From Chloroflexota bacterium (GTDB lineage: Bacteria; Chloroflexota; Anaerolineae; 4572-78; J111): 64,000 bases of DNA. Location of the stretch: the NCBI GenBank assembly GCA_016860845.1, contig BOKF01000032.1, positions 33,720 through 97,719 on the forward strand, written 5' to 3'. Shown here piece after piece: positions 54,122 through 62,481 of this stretch (its first letter is position 1; each line of letters begins with the position of its first letter). The notes below the pieces were generated by a model. That model was not told the origin of the DNA, did no database searches, and saw only the letters and a list, made by a program, of their open reading frames with translations. Both the position numbers and the translations under genes were made by a program.

Positions 54122-54754
54122 TCAACGTTTTGACACAAAAGGATTGTCCCACAGCCAGAAGCGCCAGGGAGCGGCGCGGTCTTCGGGCTGGGCGTAGTCA
54201 ATGCCAATACGTGGGCCGGTGGTGATGGCGTCGGCGGGGATAGTTGGGGCGGCTTCGAGCCAGAGAGCCTGGCCCTGAGTCAAGTCCCAGTTGTTTAACT
54301 TTTTGTCTATACGCAAAGCCTGGCACAACTTGGCCGGACCGTTGGTGAGGCGAGGCATCGAGGAGGCGACCCCCATTCGGGGACAGGTGAGGCGAGGAGA
54401 GGGGAAACGATTGGTTTGCATGTGGTCAATACCCTCCTGGGGTTCGATAGCGCGGATGAGTACCGCCGCCGGAAAGCCTTCGGCCTCGGTAACAAGGTTG
54501 AGCATAAAATACATGCCGTAGATAAAATAAACATAGGTGCGGCCAGGCGGGCCAAACATCACCTGGGCACGGTCCGAATTACGCTTCCGGTAGGCATGGC
54601 TGGCGCTGTCGTCGGGGCCGATGTAGGCTTCGGTTTCGACGATAAGGCCGCTTAACCGCTGGCCATCCAGTTCCCGAACCAGGCGCTGGCCTAACAGTTC
54701 GCGGGCTACGGTCAGGGTGGGCCGGGCATAGAACTCTTGTTGCAGAACGATCAC
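54122..54754 (-). CDS. mpg: 3-methyladenine DNA glycosylase (AAG/MPG type)
   Basis: 210 residues from a GTG at 54754 (VIVLQQEFYARPTLTVAREL; V read as Met); the longer in-frame reading upstream is an octad repeat. It removes alkylated purines from DNA. Family motifs: QEFYARPTLTVARELLGQRL (20), VETEAYIGPDDSASHAYR, NSDRAQVMFGPPGRTYVYFI (20) and RGPxK-like TNGPAKLCQAL. The catalytic Glu (VETEAY) is present. The ribosome site is not visible because the repeat abuts the start. Confidence 0.88.
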   Translation of the reverse strand: MIVLQQEFYARPTLTVARELLGQRLVRELDGQRLSGLIVETEAYIGPDDSASHAYRKRNSDRAQVMFGPPGRTYVYFIYGMYFMLNLVTEAEGFPAAVLIRAIEPQEGIDHMQTNRFPSPRLTCPRMGVASSMPRLTNGPAKLCQALRIDKKLNNWDLTQGQALWLEAAPTIPADAITTGPRIGIDYAQPEDRAAPWRFWLWDNPFVSKR

Positions 54755-54760
54755 AAGTAT

Positions 54761-54828
54761 GTTGGAAGACTGGAAGGTTGGAAGGTTGGAAAAAACCAGC
54801 CTTCCAGCCTTCCAACCTTCCACTCCTC
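54761..54828. repeat. Octad inverted tract (ggaaggtt family)
   Basis: ggaagact, ggaaggtt, ggaaggtt units, an aaaaaa core, then ccagccttccagccttcc and caaccttcc units. It is the cleanest member of the family, lying between the cyclase and mpg genes. Confidence 0.8.
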
Positions 54829-54833
54829 TATTT

Positions 54834-55613
54834 TTACGCCGGGGCCAGCGCCAGCACCCGCAGCGGGCTGCCGGAGCCATCCACAATTTTGAGCGGGGCG
54901 GCGATAATCATCGCGCCGGTGGGGGGCAGTTGATCGAGGTTGCACAGGCTGGCCAGGCCATACTTGCCTGCGCCGTGCATAATGCCATGGTTGGGGAAGG
55001 GTGGGTTGAACTTGCCGGCCTGACCGGCGTCGGTGCCAATTGTTTCCACGCCGACGCCTAACACGTCGCGTTCCCTGGCCAGGAATTCGGAGGTGGTTTG
55101 GTGGAACCCAGGGGTATGGGGACCTTCTTCATCGGCATTCAGGAAAGCCGCCTTGTCATTCCCCCGGCTGGCCCACCCGGTGAACAGCAGCACCCACGCG
55201 CCCGCGGGAATCCGGCCATGCTCAGCCTCCCAGGCTTTAACGCCCTCAATCGAGAGCAGAAAATCGGGGTCTTGAGCCACCTCGGCCCGCGCATCAATCA
55301 CGCAGGCTGGACCGATAAACGTGCGAGGGTCGAGCGTATCGGTAGTATTGTCGGGTAAATCTTTACCGGTTACCCAATGCACCGGAGCGTCGAAGTGGGT
55401 GCCGGTGTGTTCCCCCAGGTTCAGCGTGTTCCAGTACCAGGCTGGCCCCCGGTCGTCGTACCGGGAAATCTCGGTGAAGGTCAGACCCGGCGAGGGAGCG
55501 AAGATCGGCGGCAGGTCAATTACCGGCGTGGTTGGGCCAAGGGGTTGGGTCAAATCAACCACTTTTATCCTGCCCACAGCTAAATCGGCCAATAAATCAG
55601 CAATAGACGACAT
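54834..55613 (-). CDS. Cyclase-family metal-dependent hydrolase
   Basis: 259 residues of the cyclase/kynurenine-formamidase-like family. The metal motif HTGTHFDAPVHW is at ~68-79, and the core is DLTQPLGPTTPVIDLPP and GVETIGTDAG. Family members open or close amide/lactone rings using a metal held by His and Asp. Substrate is unknown. The next gene upstream on the same strand is the ComE-like subunit 44 bp away, so the three form one possible operon. Confidence 0.82.
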   Translation of the reverse strand: MSSIADLLADLAVGRIKVVDLTQPLGPTTPVIDLPPIFAPSPGLTFTEISRYDDRGPAWYWNTLNLGEHTGTHFDAPVHWVTGKDLPDNTTDTLDPRTFIGPACVIDARAEVAQDPDFLLSIEGVKAWEAEHGRIPAGAWVLLFTGWASRGNDKAAFLNADEEGPHTPGFHQTTSEFLARERDVLGVGVETIGTDAGQAGKFNPPFPNHGIMHGAGKYGLASLCNLDQLPPTGAMIIAAPLKIVDGSGSPLRVLALAPA

Positions 55614-55657
55614 GCTTTTTCTCCTCCAAAAATAGACTTATGTTATACAATAACGGA

Positions 55658-56257
55658 TCACGCACTACTTGCGACTTGTTGCTTCACCCGCTGGTGTTCT
55701 TTAATGTAGCGTTCAAAGCGGAAGGCATTTTCGGGCAGTTTCAAATCCATCCCATAGTGATCGGGGCCAACCGCTTCTACTTTAGCTACGATGGTCGCCA
55801 TCCCGCTGCTTTCAAAAGCGCCGGCGGCAGCTTCCAGAAATTGGTAAATTTCGGTGGCAAAGGACACGTTGGGGCAGCCCGCGCCCCTGGCAATCGCAGC
55901 CAGGTCAACCATGCCGGAGGTGGTATGGGAGGCAAAACCACCGGTGGAGAGAAGGCTGCCGTTATCGAAGATGATGTGCGTCAGGTTGGGCGGCCGGTAG
56001 CGAGCCAGAGTGGCCAGCCCCCCCAGATTCATCAACACCGAGCCATCGCCATCCAGCACGACCACCTTTTCATCCGGCAGATTCATAGCCAGCCCCAGGC
56101 CGATGGACGAAGCCAGGCCCATGGCGTGCTCCAGGTAAAAGAAGTTATCGCAGTGGCCCAAATCGTACAGCTCCTGAGCGCAAGCGCCCATGATGGTCAC
56201 CACCAGGCGGTCGTGCAGCTCAGGGTAGAGGGCCTTAATGCAATCGGCGCGTTTCAT
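55658..56257 (-). CDS. Thiamine-PP decarboxylase beta subunit (ComE-like)
   Basis: 199 residues, the C-terminal TPP-binding half of a decarboxylase. The TPP/Mg motif is GDGSVLMNLGGLATLARY ... FDN with N as second ligand (residues ~73-100). NGSLLSTGG follows as in sulfopyruvate and phosphonopyruvate decarboxylases. It would pair with the alpha subunit encoded 2 bp upstream. The two-subunit layout is like ComDE, which makes sulfoacetaldehyde from sulfopyruvate in coenzyme M synthesis; here the substrate is a prediction. Confidence 0.78.
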   Translation of the reverse strand: MKRADCIKALYPELHDRLVVTIMGACAQELYDLGHCDNFFYLEHAMGLASSIGLGLAMNLPDEKVVVLDGDGSVLMNLGGLATLARYRPPNLTHIIFDNGSLLSTGGFASHTTSGMVDLAAIARGAGCPNVSFATEIYQFLEAAAGAFESSGMATIVAKVEAVGPDHYGMDLKLPENAFRFERYIKEHQRVKQQVASSA

Positions 56258-56259
56258 GG

Positions 56260-56769
56260 CTAATCCTCCATTAACTCGCGACTGAGCAGCAGCGCCACCG
56301 GGGAAAGGGAACTGAGGGCGAAGGTTTGTGCTTCGCGGATTTGTTTGGCCGCTTTATGGGGGTCACGAATGTAATCAAAGGGCAGGCCCAGGCCGCGCAG
56401 CACCGGCTCGGTCAGGATGCCGCCCTGGGTGTGCCAGGGGTACGGCTCGCCGATGTGGCCGCGATGGGCAATCAGCATCAGCAGGGGGATGCGATAGAGC
56501 AGGGCCAGCGAAACAATCCCGTTGATGCTGGCCAGAAAGCCGTGGTTTTGCATCAGCAGGGCATTGGGCGTGCCGGCAAAGTAAGCTCCCGCGGCAATGC
56601 CAATAGCTTCCTCTTCCTTGGCTACTTCAACCAGGGTCATCTCCGGGTCATCTTCGGCCAACTGCAAGAGGTAAACCAGCCAAGTCTCCGGCAGGGCCGA
56701 AATGTAGCGAATCCCGGCCGCTTTGATACCCTCATACACCATTTTAGAGTTATCACGGGATACGGTCAT
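56260..56769 (-). CDS. Thiamine-PP decarboxylase alpha subunit (ComD-like)
   Basis: 169 residues, the pyrimidine-binding half. It has GIKAAGIRYISALPETWLVY (20) and the catalytic Glu region LVEVAKEEEAIGIAAGAYFA (20), then MQNHGFLASINGIVSLALLY (20) and APYPWHTQGG-like EPYPWHTQGG. Together with the adjacent beta subunit it builds one active site at the interface. The stop is 2 nt from the next ATG. Promoter at 56848-56876. The regulated pathway is unknown: no coenzyme M or phosphonate genes lie next to it. Confidence 0.78.
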   Translation of the reverse strand: MTVSRDNSKMVYEGIKAAGIRYISALPETWLVYLLQLAEDDPEMTLVEVAKEEEAIGIAAGAYFAGTPNALLMQNHGFLASINGIVSLALLYRIPLLMLIAHRGHIGEPYPWHTQGGILTEPVLRGLGLPFDYIRDPHKAAKQIREAQTFALSSLSPVALLLSRELMED

Positions 56770-56790
56770 AGGCTGCCACCCTTGGTTTTG

Positions 56791-56819
56791 AGACCTAAAG
56801 ATCTGGGAAATCTTTAGGG
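56791..56819. repeat. Degenerate agacc-type hairpin in the comD-like leader
   Basis: cctaaagat and atctttagg with a short loop, inside agacc...: a worn copy of the repeat at 14572 and 57108, here within the 5' leader of the ComD-like gene. Confidence 0.6.
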
Positions 56820-56847
56820 CATTTTAGCTAAAATTAGGGGAGAGGGA

Positions 56848-56876
56848 AGTATAGACAAGGTGGGCAGTTTCGTCAA
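56848..56876 (-). promoter_or_regulatory. Promoter of the comDE-like operon
   Basis: TTGACG (56871-56876), 17 nt, TATACT (56848-56853) on the minus strand, about 80 bp before the ATG. Confidence 0.72.
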
Positions 56877-56889
56877 ATGTCAAAAGAAT

Positions 56890-56962
56890 CGAAAAAGCCG
56901 GGCTGCTCATACCCGGCTCTTTCAAAAGGAGGAGAAGAGAGTGTCAATTCTTTCGATTGACG
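56890..56962 (-). ncRNA. Candidate small RNA (about 73 nt)
   Basis: On the minus strand a perfect hairpin GTCAAT-CGAAAGA-ATTGAC (56943-56961) is followed by a pyrimidine-rich single strand (CTCTCTTCTCCTTTTT) and a terminator hairpin AGCCGGG/CCCGGCT then TTTTTC (56892-56918). TATAAT lies at 56968-56973, but no good -35. No gene ends here, so the terminator is otherwise unexplained. Confidence 0.35.
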
Positions 56963-57107
56963 CCTTTATTATACTTCAAGTGCAGGATTTAACTTGACGT
57001 GTCCACAATGCCAACCTTCTGCTAACCCTACGCAAACTCAACGCTCAAGAAAATACAATCTGTTACTATTGAGGGAGGTGCGGTATGTCACAATTTTTAG
57101 GAGTGTG

Positions 57108-57140
57108 AGACCGCAGAGGTCTTAGAGACCTCTGCGGTCT
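57108..57140. repeat. Perfect 15-bp hairpin, agacc-N5-ggtct family
   Basis: agaccgcagaggtct, loop tag, then the exact reverse complement. It has the same architecture as 14572-14604 with a different 5-bp core, so the ends are conserved and the core varies. The 495-bp gap 56770-57264 otherwise holds the promoters and the small RNA candidate, with no gene. Confidence 0.8.
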
Positions 57141-57185
57141 ACCTAATAACTTCCCTGGTTTTTAAAAAGCCGATCACTAAACTTG

Positions 57186-57214
57186 TTTACGGTTGCCTTA
57201 GTTTATGGTATGAT
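57186..57214 (+). promoter_or_regulatory. Promoter of the nucleotidyltransferase-mutase gene
   Basis: TTTACG (57186-57191), 17 nt, TATGAT (57209-57214) with a TGG extended -10, about 50 bp before the ATG. Confidence 0.6.
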
Positions 57215-57264
57215 AGTTATGCAGAGGCTTCTTACTGTAATGGCACACTTTTGAGGAGATTGAT

Positions 57265-59766
57265 ATGAGAGCAGTGGTCATGGCCGGTGGGTCGGGATCA
57301 AGACTGCGTCCCCTTACAATTGAGCGTCCTAAGCCCATGGTCCCCGTCGTTAACAAGCCGGCCATGAGCCACATCCTTGACCTACTCAAGCGTTACGACA
57401 TCACCGAAGTCATTATTACGGTGCAGTATCTGGCCGATATGATCCAGGATTACTTTGGCGATGGTTCCAGCCTGGGCATGCACATCCGCTATTCGGTGGA
57501 AGAGACCCCGCTCGGCACAGCCGGCAGCGTTAAAAACGCCCAGGAGTTTCTTGATGACACCTTCCTGGTCATTAGTGGTGATGCCCTGACCAATTTTAAT
57601 CTGCACAACTTAGTTACCTATCACAAAAGTAAGGGCACTCTGGCCACCCTGGCCCTGTATAATCTGCCCAATCCGATTGATTATGGGGTCATTATCCTGG
57701 CCAACGATGGCCAAATCGTTCGCTTTCAAGAGAAGCCCAACCGGGGATCGGTGATGTCGGATTACATTAACACCGGCATTTATGTTTTAGAGCCTGAGGT
57801 GTTGGACTTTTTCGAGCCAAATACCTGCTTCGATTTCGCTAACGACCTGTTTCCCCTGCTCCACGAGCAGGGCCATCCACTATACGGTTATATTGGAGAG
57901 GGCTATTGGTGTGATGTCGGCAACATCCCTGAATATATGCGCGCCAATGCCGACGCCCTGGAGGGGCGCGTTGAAGGGTTGGACCTGGGGCATTATCTGG
58001 GTAATGGCATCTGGGCTGGACAAGACGTCGAAATTGCTCCCAGCGCGCGCCTGGAAGGGCCTATTTACCTGGGCCAATCTGTGCAGATCAAAAGAGGCGC
58101 TATTATTCGAGGGCCGGCGGTTATCCGCGATTATACGGTGGTAGATAATGAGGCCCAGATAGAGCGATCCGTACTGTGGCGCAACTGTTACATTGGCGAG
58201 CGCGCCCAAATCAACGGCGCGGTAATCTTGAGACAGTGCAGTCTCAAGGCTAATGCCACCGTTTTTGAAGGCACCGTCATCGGCGATGGCACGATTGTCG
58301 GCGAAAGCGCGGTCATCCATTCGGGGGTCAAAATTTGGCCTGGCAAAGAGGTGGAGCCGGGGGCAACGGTCAACAGCAGCATTATTTGGGGGTCGCAAGG
58401 GCGACGTGTCCTGTTTGGGCGGCACGGCGTCACCGGCGTCGTCAATATTGACCTGACCCCGGAGTTTAGCGCCAAGTTAGGGGCAGCCTTTGGCGCCACC
58501 CTGGCCAAAGGTTCCATTGTCACCATCAACCGCGACATGCACCGCAGCCCGCGTATGATCAAGCGAGCGATCATTTCTGGCCTACCTTCTGCCGGGGTCA
58601 ACGTATGGGATTTGGGGTCGCAGCCGCTGCCTGTGGCGCGCTATTACACCAAAATCTGTGGAGCCGAGGGCGGTGTGCATGTGCGGCTGTCGCCTTTTGA
58701 CGAGCGCGTGGTTGATATTCATTTTATGGACAGCCAGGGCCTGAATCTCAACAAGAATAAAGAGCGAGACGTTGAGCGAGTTTTTTTTCGGGAAGATTTC
58801 AGGCGAGTGTATCTGGACGATATTGGCAGTATTGAGTATGCCCAGCAAGTCAAAGAGCGTTATACTGAGGATTTTCTCAAACACCTCAATACCAAAGCTA
58901 TTCAAGATGCTGCCTTTGATTTAGTAGTTGACTTTGCCGACGGACCGGTTGCCAGCACCCTGCCCGCTATTCTTGATAAATTAAATTGTAATGTCGTCTC
59001 CCTCAACGCTAATGTTGAAAAAACGAATTTCTCCCTCAATCCGGCTCAATTTCAGAATGCTCTAAAGCAAATGCAGATTATTACGACCGCTCTAGGCACG
59101 CAATTGGGCGCGCGCCTCAACCCCGGCGGCGAACGCTTATTTTTGGTGGATGATCGAGGCTATTTGCTCGCCGGAACAACAGCCTGTGCGGCGATGGTTG
59201 AACTGGCGCTACGTGATGCCCCCGGGAGCACGATTGCCATCCCGATGGATCTACCCAATTTTTTTGAAGCTATTGCGGCCCGTCATCGCGGGCGCGTCAT
59301 TCGAACCGAAACCGACCTTGAGGCGCTGATTATGGCCACTTGCTCAGAAAAGGTTATCATGGCTGGCGATGGAAAAGGTAATTTTATCTTTCCCGATTTT
59401 CATTGCGCTGTTGACGGTATGATGGCTTTGGCCAAAATTCTCGAATTTTTAGCCACCCAAAGGGTCTCTCTGGGGGATATTGTTTCCAAACTGCCGCCTT
59501 ATCACATGGCCGAAAGAAAAGTTTCCTGTGTCTGGGAAGGTAAAGCCAGAGTAATGCGTCTCATTAACGAAAAATTTGAGAGCTACGAAACCCAAATGAT
59601 TAACGGCGTCAAGGTAACGTTGGCGCGGGATAAATGGGTCTTAATTGTGCCTGACCCTGATCAACCTTACTTCCGGGTGAGCGTTGAAGCGACTTCTCAA
59701 GGGGAGGCTGAAACTCTGGCCGATGAGTACGCCCAAATGATCGAAAAACTTTCTCCCCTGGAGTGA
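57265..59766 (+). CDS. Sugar-1-phosphate nucleotidyltransferase fused to phosphomannomutase
   Basis: 833 residues with AGGAG eight nt upstream. Residues ~1-230 are a nucleotidyltransferase ([20 protein letters not shown], 20; GDALTNFNL). Residues ~245-385 are a left-handed beta-helix of hexapeptides. From ~395 on it is a phosphohexomutase fold with the active-site Ser in [17 protein letters not shown] (not the usual TASHNP), and a C-terminal PMM domain. It would make an NDP-sugar (probably GDP-mannose) from a sugar phosphate for glycans. Similar fusions exist in cyanobacteria and Chloroflexota. The unusual Ser motif leaves the mutase step in doubt. A strong terminator follows. Confidence 0.85.
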   Translation: MRAVVMAGGSGSRLRPLTIERPKPMVPVVNKPAMSHILDLLKRYDITEVIITVQYLADMIQDYFGDGSSLGMHIRYSVEETPLGTAGSVKNAQEFLDDTFLVISGDALTNFNLHNLVTYHKSKGTLATLALYNLPNPIDYGVIILANDGQIVRFQEKPNRGSVMSDYINTGIYVLEPEVLDFFEPNTCFDFANDLFPLLHEQGHPLYGYIGEGYWCDVGNIPEYMRANADALEGRVEGLDLGHYLGNGIWAGQDVEIAPSARLEGPIYLGQSVQIKRGAIIRGPAVIRDYTVVDNEAQIERSVLWRNCYIGERAQINGAVILRQCSLKANATVFEGTVIGDGTIVGESAVIHSGVKIWPGKEVEPGATVNSSIIWGSQGRRVLFGRHGVTGVVNIDLTPEFSAKLGAAFGATLAKGSIVTINRDMHRSPRMIKRAIISGLPSAGVNVWDLGSQPLPVARYYTKICGAEGGVHVRLSPFDERVVDIHFMDSQGLNLNKNKERDVERVFFREDFRRVYLDDIGSIEYAQQVKERYTEDFLKHLNTKAIQDAAFDLVVDFADGPVASTLPAILDKLNCNVVSLNANVEKTNFSLNPAQFQNALKQMQIITTALGTQLGARLNPGGERLFLVDDRGYLLAGTTACAAMVELALRDAPGSTIAIPMDLPNFFEAIAARHRGRVIRTETDLEALIMATCSEKVIMAGDGKGNFIFPDFHCAVDGMMALAKILEFLATQRVSLGDIVSKLPPYHMAERKVSCVWEGKARVMRLINEKFESYETQMINGVKVTLARDKWVLIVPDPDQPYFRVSVEATSQGEAETLADEYAQMIEKLSPLE

Positions 59767-59782
59767 TAGTAGGGACGAATTG

Positions 59783-59824
59783 AAACAAAAAGAGCCATGC
59801 AGTTGCGCATGGCTCTTTTTGTTT
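59783..59824. terminator. Bidirectional terminator, 18-bp stem
   Basis: aaacaaaaagagccatgc, loop agttgc, then its exact complement ending in tttttgttt. It separates the sugar gene (+) from rplL (-) and works for both. Confidence 0.95.
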
Positions 59825-59846
59825 CATCTTTAGCCATTGAACGAGC

Positions 59847-60239
59847 TTAGCTGATTTCGACTTTAGCGCCTTCAGCTTCGAGCTTGGCTTTGGCATCCTC
59901 GGCCATTTCTTTGGTTGCTGCTTCCAGCACCTTGGCCGGAGCGCCGTCAACCAAATCTTTGGCTTCTTTGAGGCCCAGATCGGCGCGGATGGCGCGAACC
60001 GCTTTGATAACCTGAATTTTCTTGTCACCGACCTCTTTCAAGGTCACATCAAATTCGGTTTTCTCTTCAGCTTCTTCAACCGGCGCCGCTGCAGCGCCGC
60101 CGCCCGGAGCGACCGCCATCACAGCAGCCGGGGCCGCAGCGCTGACACCCCACTTGGCTTCCAAAATTTTGGTCAGCTCAGACGCTTCCAAAACGGTCAG
60201 TTGGCTCAGTTCATCGGCAATTTTTTGTAAATCTGCCAT
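59847..60239 (-). CDS. rplL: 50S ribosomal protein L7/L12
   Basis: 130 residues. N-terminal dimer domain ([20 protein letters not shown], 20), an Ala/Gly-rich hinge at about 40-57, and the C-terminal factor-binding domain starting [20 protein letters not shown] (20). Binds L10 as dimers and recruits GTPase factors. Last gene of the cluster; terminated by the 18-bp hairpin. Normal length. Confidence 0.97.
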   Translation of the reverse strand: MADLQKIADELSQLTVLEASELTKILEAKWGVSAAAPAAVMAVAPGGGAAAAPVEEAEEKTEFDVTLKEVGDKKIQVIKAVRAIRADLGLKEAKDLVDGAPAKVLEAATKEMAEDAKAKLEAEGAKVEIS

Positions 60240-60260
60240 TTTATAATCTCCTTAAAAAAT

Positions 60261-60284
60261 AGTGGACAGTAGACAGTAGACGGA
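60261..60284. repeat. Heptad tract (gtagaca family) between rplJ and rplL
   Basis: agtggac, agtagac, agtagac, gg: a short unpaired member of the gtagaca family inside the L10-L12 gap. Confidence 0.5.
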
Positions 60285-60332
60285 TACATTCCTGCAAGCT
60301 TGCTACTCTGCTACCTTTTTGAAATAGATAAG

Positions 60333-60860
60333 TTAAGCTTCGGCCTCTTTTTCGGCATAGGCATTAACCACGTTGACCAATTGCCGGACACTTCCAGCAA
60401 CTACCCCGGCCAGTTGACTCGCCGGAGCGCTGATCAGGCCCAGTAATTGAGCACGCAGCACATCCAGCGACGGTAAGTTAGCCAGGTTTTTCACCCCAGC
60501 CTCGTCAATCACCCGGCTGCCCAGCAAACCGCCCTTGATCGCCAAAAGCTCATTCTGCTTGGAGAAATCAGTAATAGCCTTGGCCACGCCGCTGACGTTG
60601 TGATGGCAAAAGCCAATCCCAACCGGGCCGGTCAGCATCTCTTCAACTACGGGCAGGCCGGCTTCTTTTAGAGCACGTTCTGCCAGAGTATTTTTGACAA
60701 CGGCAAAACTCCCCTCTGCCTCACGAATTTTTCTCCGCAGTTGTTCTACCTGAGAAACACGTAAGCCACTGTAACTGGTAATAATAACTGCTTCACTAAC
60801 GTTTAGTTGATCGAGATACTCCTTTACTAATACTTCCTTTTTATCACGAGATATAGCCAA
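60333..60860 (-). CDS. rplJ: 50S ribosomal protein L10
   Basis: 175 residues from a TTG at 60860: GGGAGGTGA lies four to five nt upstream and MAISRDKKEVLVKEYLDQLN is the usual L10 start; no ATG or GTG is suitably placed. L10 binds 23S rRNA and holds L7/L12 dimers through its C-terminal helix. LKEAGLPVVEEMLTGPVGIG (20) is typical. It is regulated by the L10 leader upstream, where free L10(L12)4 is expected to bind. Confidence 0.95.
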   Translation of the reverse strand: MAISRDKKEVLVKEYLDQLNVSEAVIITSYSGLRVSQVEQLRRKIREAEGSFAVVKNTLAERALKEAGLPVVEEMLTGPVGIGFCHHNVSGVAKAITDFSKQNELLAIKGGLLGSRVIDEAGVKNLANLPSLDVLRAQLLGLISAPASQLAGVVAGSVRQLVNVVNAYAEKEAEA

Positions 60861-60936
60861 ATTTGTCACCTCCCTTCTGTATAGAAGTTGTCCAGGTCCC
60901 AAAGGTCTTGAAGACTTCAGGGTTGAACTATATTTA

Positions 60937-61120
60937 CAAACAAAAACGTCTTTGCCTCAACCGAGACAAAGACGCAAAATGCAAGACTTTTTGGAACACT
61001 CTTAAGTAAGCGTATGTTCCATTGATTCTTGATTCTCCGGATCTTCACCTCGGCGGGCAATGCCTTAAGCATTCATTAAGCGCTGTCGCGCACCTGCTGT
61101 CTCTGGCAATAATGAGAGAA
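60937..61120 (-). promoter_or_regulatory. L10 leader RNA with attenuator
   Basis: The minus strand carries AGACAGCAGGTGCGC, GCTTAAT and CCGAGGTGA in the order of the Gram-positive-type ribosomal L10 leader (61050-61102), the L10/L12 binding site. It is followed by a terminator (60937-60974): CGTCTTTGTCTC, loop GGTT, GAGGCAAAGACG with one wobble, then TTTTTGTTTG. L10 binding should favour termination. The rest of the 329-bp gap 60861-61189 holds an rplA-side hairpin (61149). Confidence 0.85.
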
Positions 61121-61148
61121 ACGAATTTATTTAATTGTTCTCATTAAA

Positions 61149-61177
61149 CTGGTTTCCAAACTAAGTTTGGGAACCAG
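61149..61177. repeat. 13-bp-arm hairpin, gtttgggaac family
   Basis: ctggtttccaaac and gtttgggaaccag with one wobble and a 3-nt loop, just after the rplA stop. Related to 18431 and 26671; may act as a partial terminator between rplA and the L10 leader. Confidence 0.6.
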
Positions 61178-61189
61178 CGTAACAACAAG

Positions 61190-61903
61190 TTATTCGCTTT
61201 TAAGCTGTGAAGCCTGAGCCGCATCAACCTTGATGCCTGGCCCCATCGTCGCATTCAAGGTGATCTTTTTGATGTAGACACCCTTGGCCGCAGCAGGTTT
61301 AACCTGCTGGATTGCTTCCATCAGCGCCGCAAAATTATTCACCAGTTGCTCATTGGTAAAAGAAACTTTACCGATGGGCAGGTGAACATTGGCGGTTCGA
61401 TCCAACTTGAACTCTAACCGGCCCGCTTTCAATTCACGGACCACCCGGCTAACATCGGCATCGGGCACAACGGTGCCAGCTTTAGGGCTGGGCATCAAAC
61501 CGCGCGGCCCCAACACTTTACCCAAGCGCCCTACTTTTGACATCATTCCTGGAGTGGCAACAGCGACATCAAAGTCAAACCAACCCCCCTGGATTTTGGT
61601 CACTATATCATCGCTGCCGGCATAATCGGCACCGGCATCCAGGGCTGCCTTTTGGCCTTCTCCTTCGGCAAAAACCAGCACCCGCACTTCTCGCCCTGTT
61701 CCATGGGGCAGTTGAACCGTACTCCGAATTAACTGGTCGGCTTTGCGGGGGTCCAGCCCCATGCGCAGGTGCGCTTCAACAGTGGCGTTGAATTTGGTGT
61801 AAGAGGTTTTCTTCACCAAATCTACCGCTTCAGCCGGGGTATAATTCTGGGCTGGATCAACTAATTTTACAACTTCTTGATACTTTTTGCCTCGTTTGGG
61901 CAT
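61190..61903 (-). CDS. rplA: 50S ribosomal protein L1
   Basis: 237 residues, normal length. L1 forms the mobile stalk that moves deacylated tRNA at the E site. Signature [20 protein letters not shown] (20) and [20 protein letters not shown] (20). AGGAGGAATT lies before the ATG. It follows rplK on the same mRNA and often represses that pair by binding their leader. Confidence 0.97.
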   Translation of the reverse strand: MPKRGKKYQEVVKLVDPAQNYTPAEAVDLVKKTSYTKFNATVEAHLRMGLDPRKADQLIRSTVQLPHGTGREVRVLVFAEGEGQKAALDAGADYAGSDDIVTKIQGGWFDFDVAVATPGMMSKVGRLGKVLGPRGLMPSPKAGTVVPDADVSRVVRELKAGRLEFKLDRTANVHLPIGKVSFTNEQLVNNFAALMEAIQQVKPAAAKGVYIKKITLNATMGPGIKVDAAQASQLKSE

Positions 61904-61992
61904 AAATTCCTCCTAAGTGGTCAAAACGGGCTGGCTTCTGGCTCAACCCTCCCACAAATAAAACAACCTGCCCACTTGCCACAGCGGGGCTA

Positions 61993-62418
61993 TTAACCTT
62001 CAATCGCAATGCCCATGCTGCGGGCGGAACCTTCGACCTGCTTAATGGCCCCTTCAATATCCACAGCATTGAGATCCTGCATTTTTGTTTCTGCAATTTC
62101 TCGGACCTGGGCCTGTGTTAATTTCCCGGCCTTATTTCGGTTGGGCACCCCAGAACCTTTGGGGACTCCGGCTGCTTTTTTCAACAGGTCACTGACCGGC
62201 GGCGTTTTGGTCACAAAGGAAAAAGTCTGGTCAGTATAGATGGTCACTTCAGCAGGGATAATCGAACCCATCATACTTTGAGTTCTGGCATTATACTCCT
62301 TGCAAAAAGCCATAATATTGATCTGATGAGGGCCTAAAGCCGTACCAACCGGAGGCGCCGGGTTGGCTTTACCTGCCGGAATTTGTAGTTTTACTACAGC
62401 TTTTACTTTTTTCGCCAT
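61993..62418 (-). CDS. rplK: 50S ribosomal protein L11
   Basis: 141 residues. The Pro-rich N-terminal domain ([20 protein letters not shown], 20) binds thiostrepton-type drugs and factors. The C-terminal rRNA-binding domain ends [20 protein letters not shown] (20). Order nusG-rplK-rplA is standard. No oddity. Confidence 0.97.
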   Translation of the reverse strand: MAKKVKAVVKLQIPAGKANPAPPVGTALGPHQINIMAFCKEYNARTQSMMGSIIPAEVTIYTDQTFSFVTKTPPVSDLLKKAAGVPKGSGVPNRNKAGKLTQAQVREIAETKMQDLNAVDIEGAIKQVEGSARSMGIAIEG

Positions 62419-62481
62419 AATTCAATCCAATCCTTCCAGGTCCCTCAGGGGGACATCTAAATCGCGGCTACAGCCGAGACA

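Noticed and set aside
54755..54886. N-terminal 44 residues of the longest mpg reading frame
   Set aside because: They are a read-through of the ggaaggtt octad tract and the end of the cyclase gene, not a protein domain.
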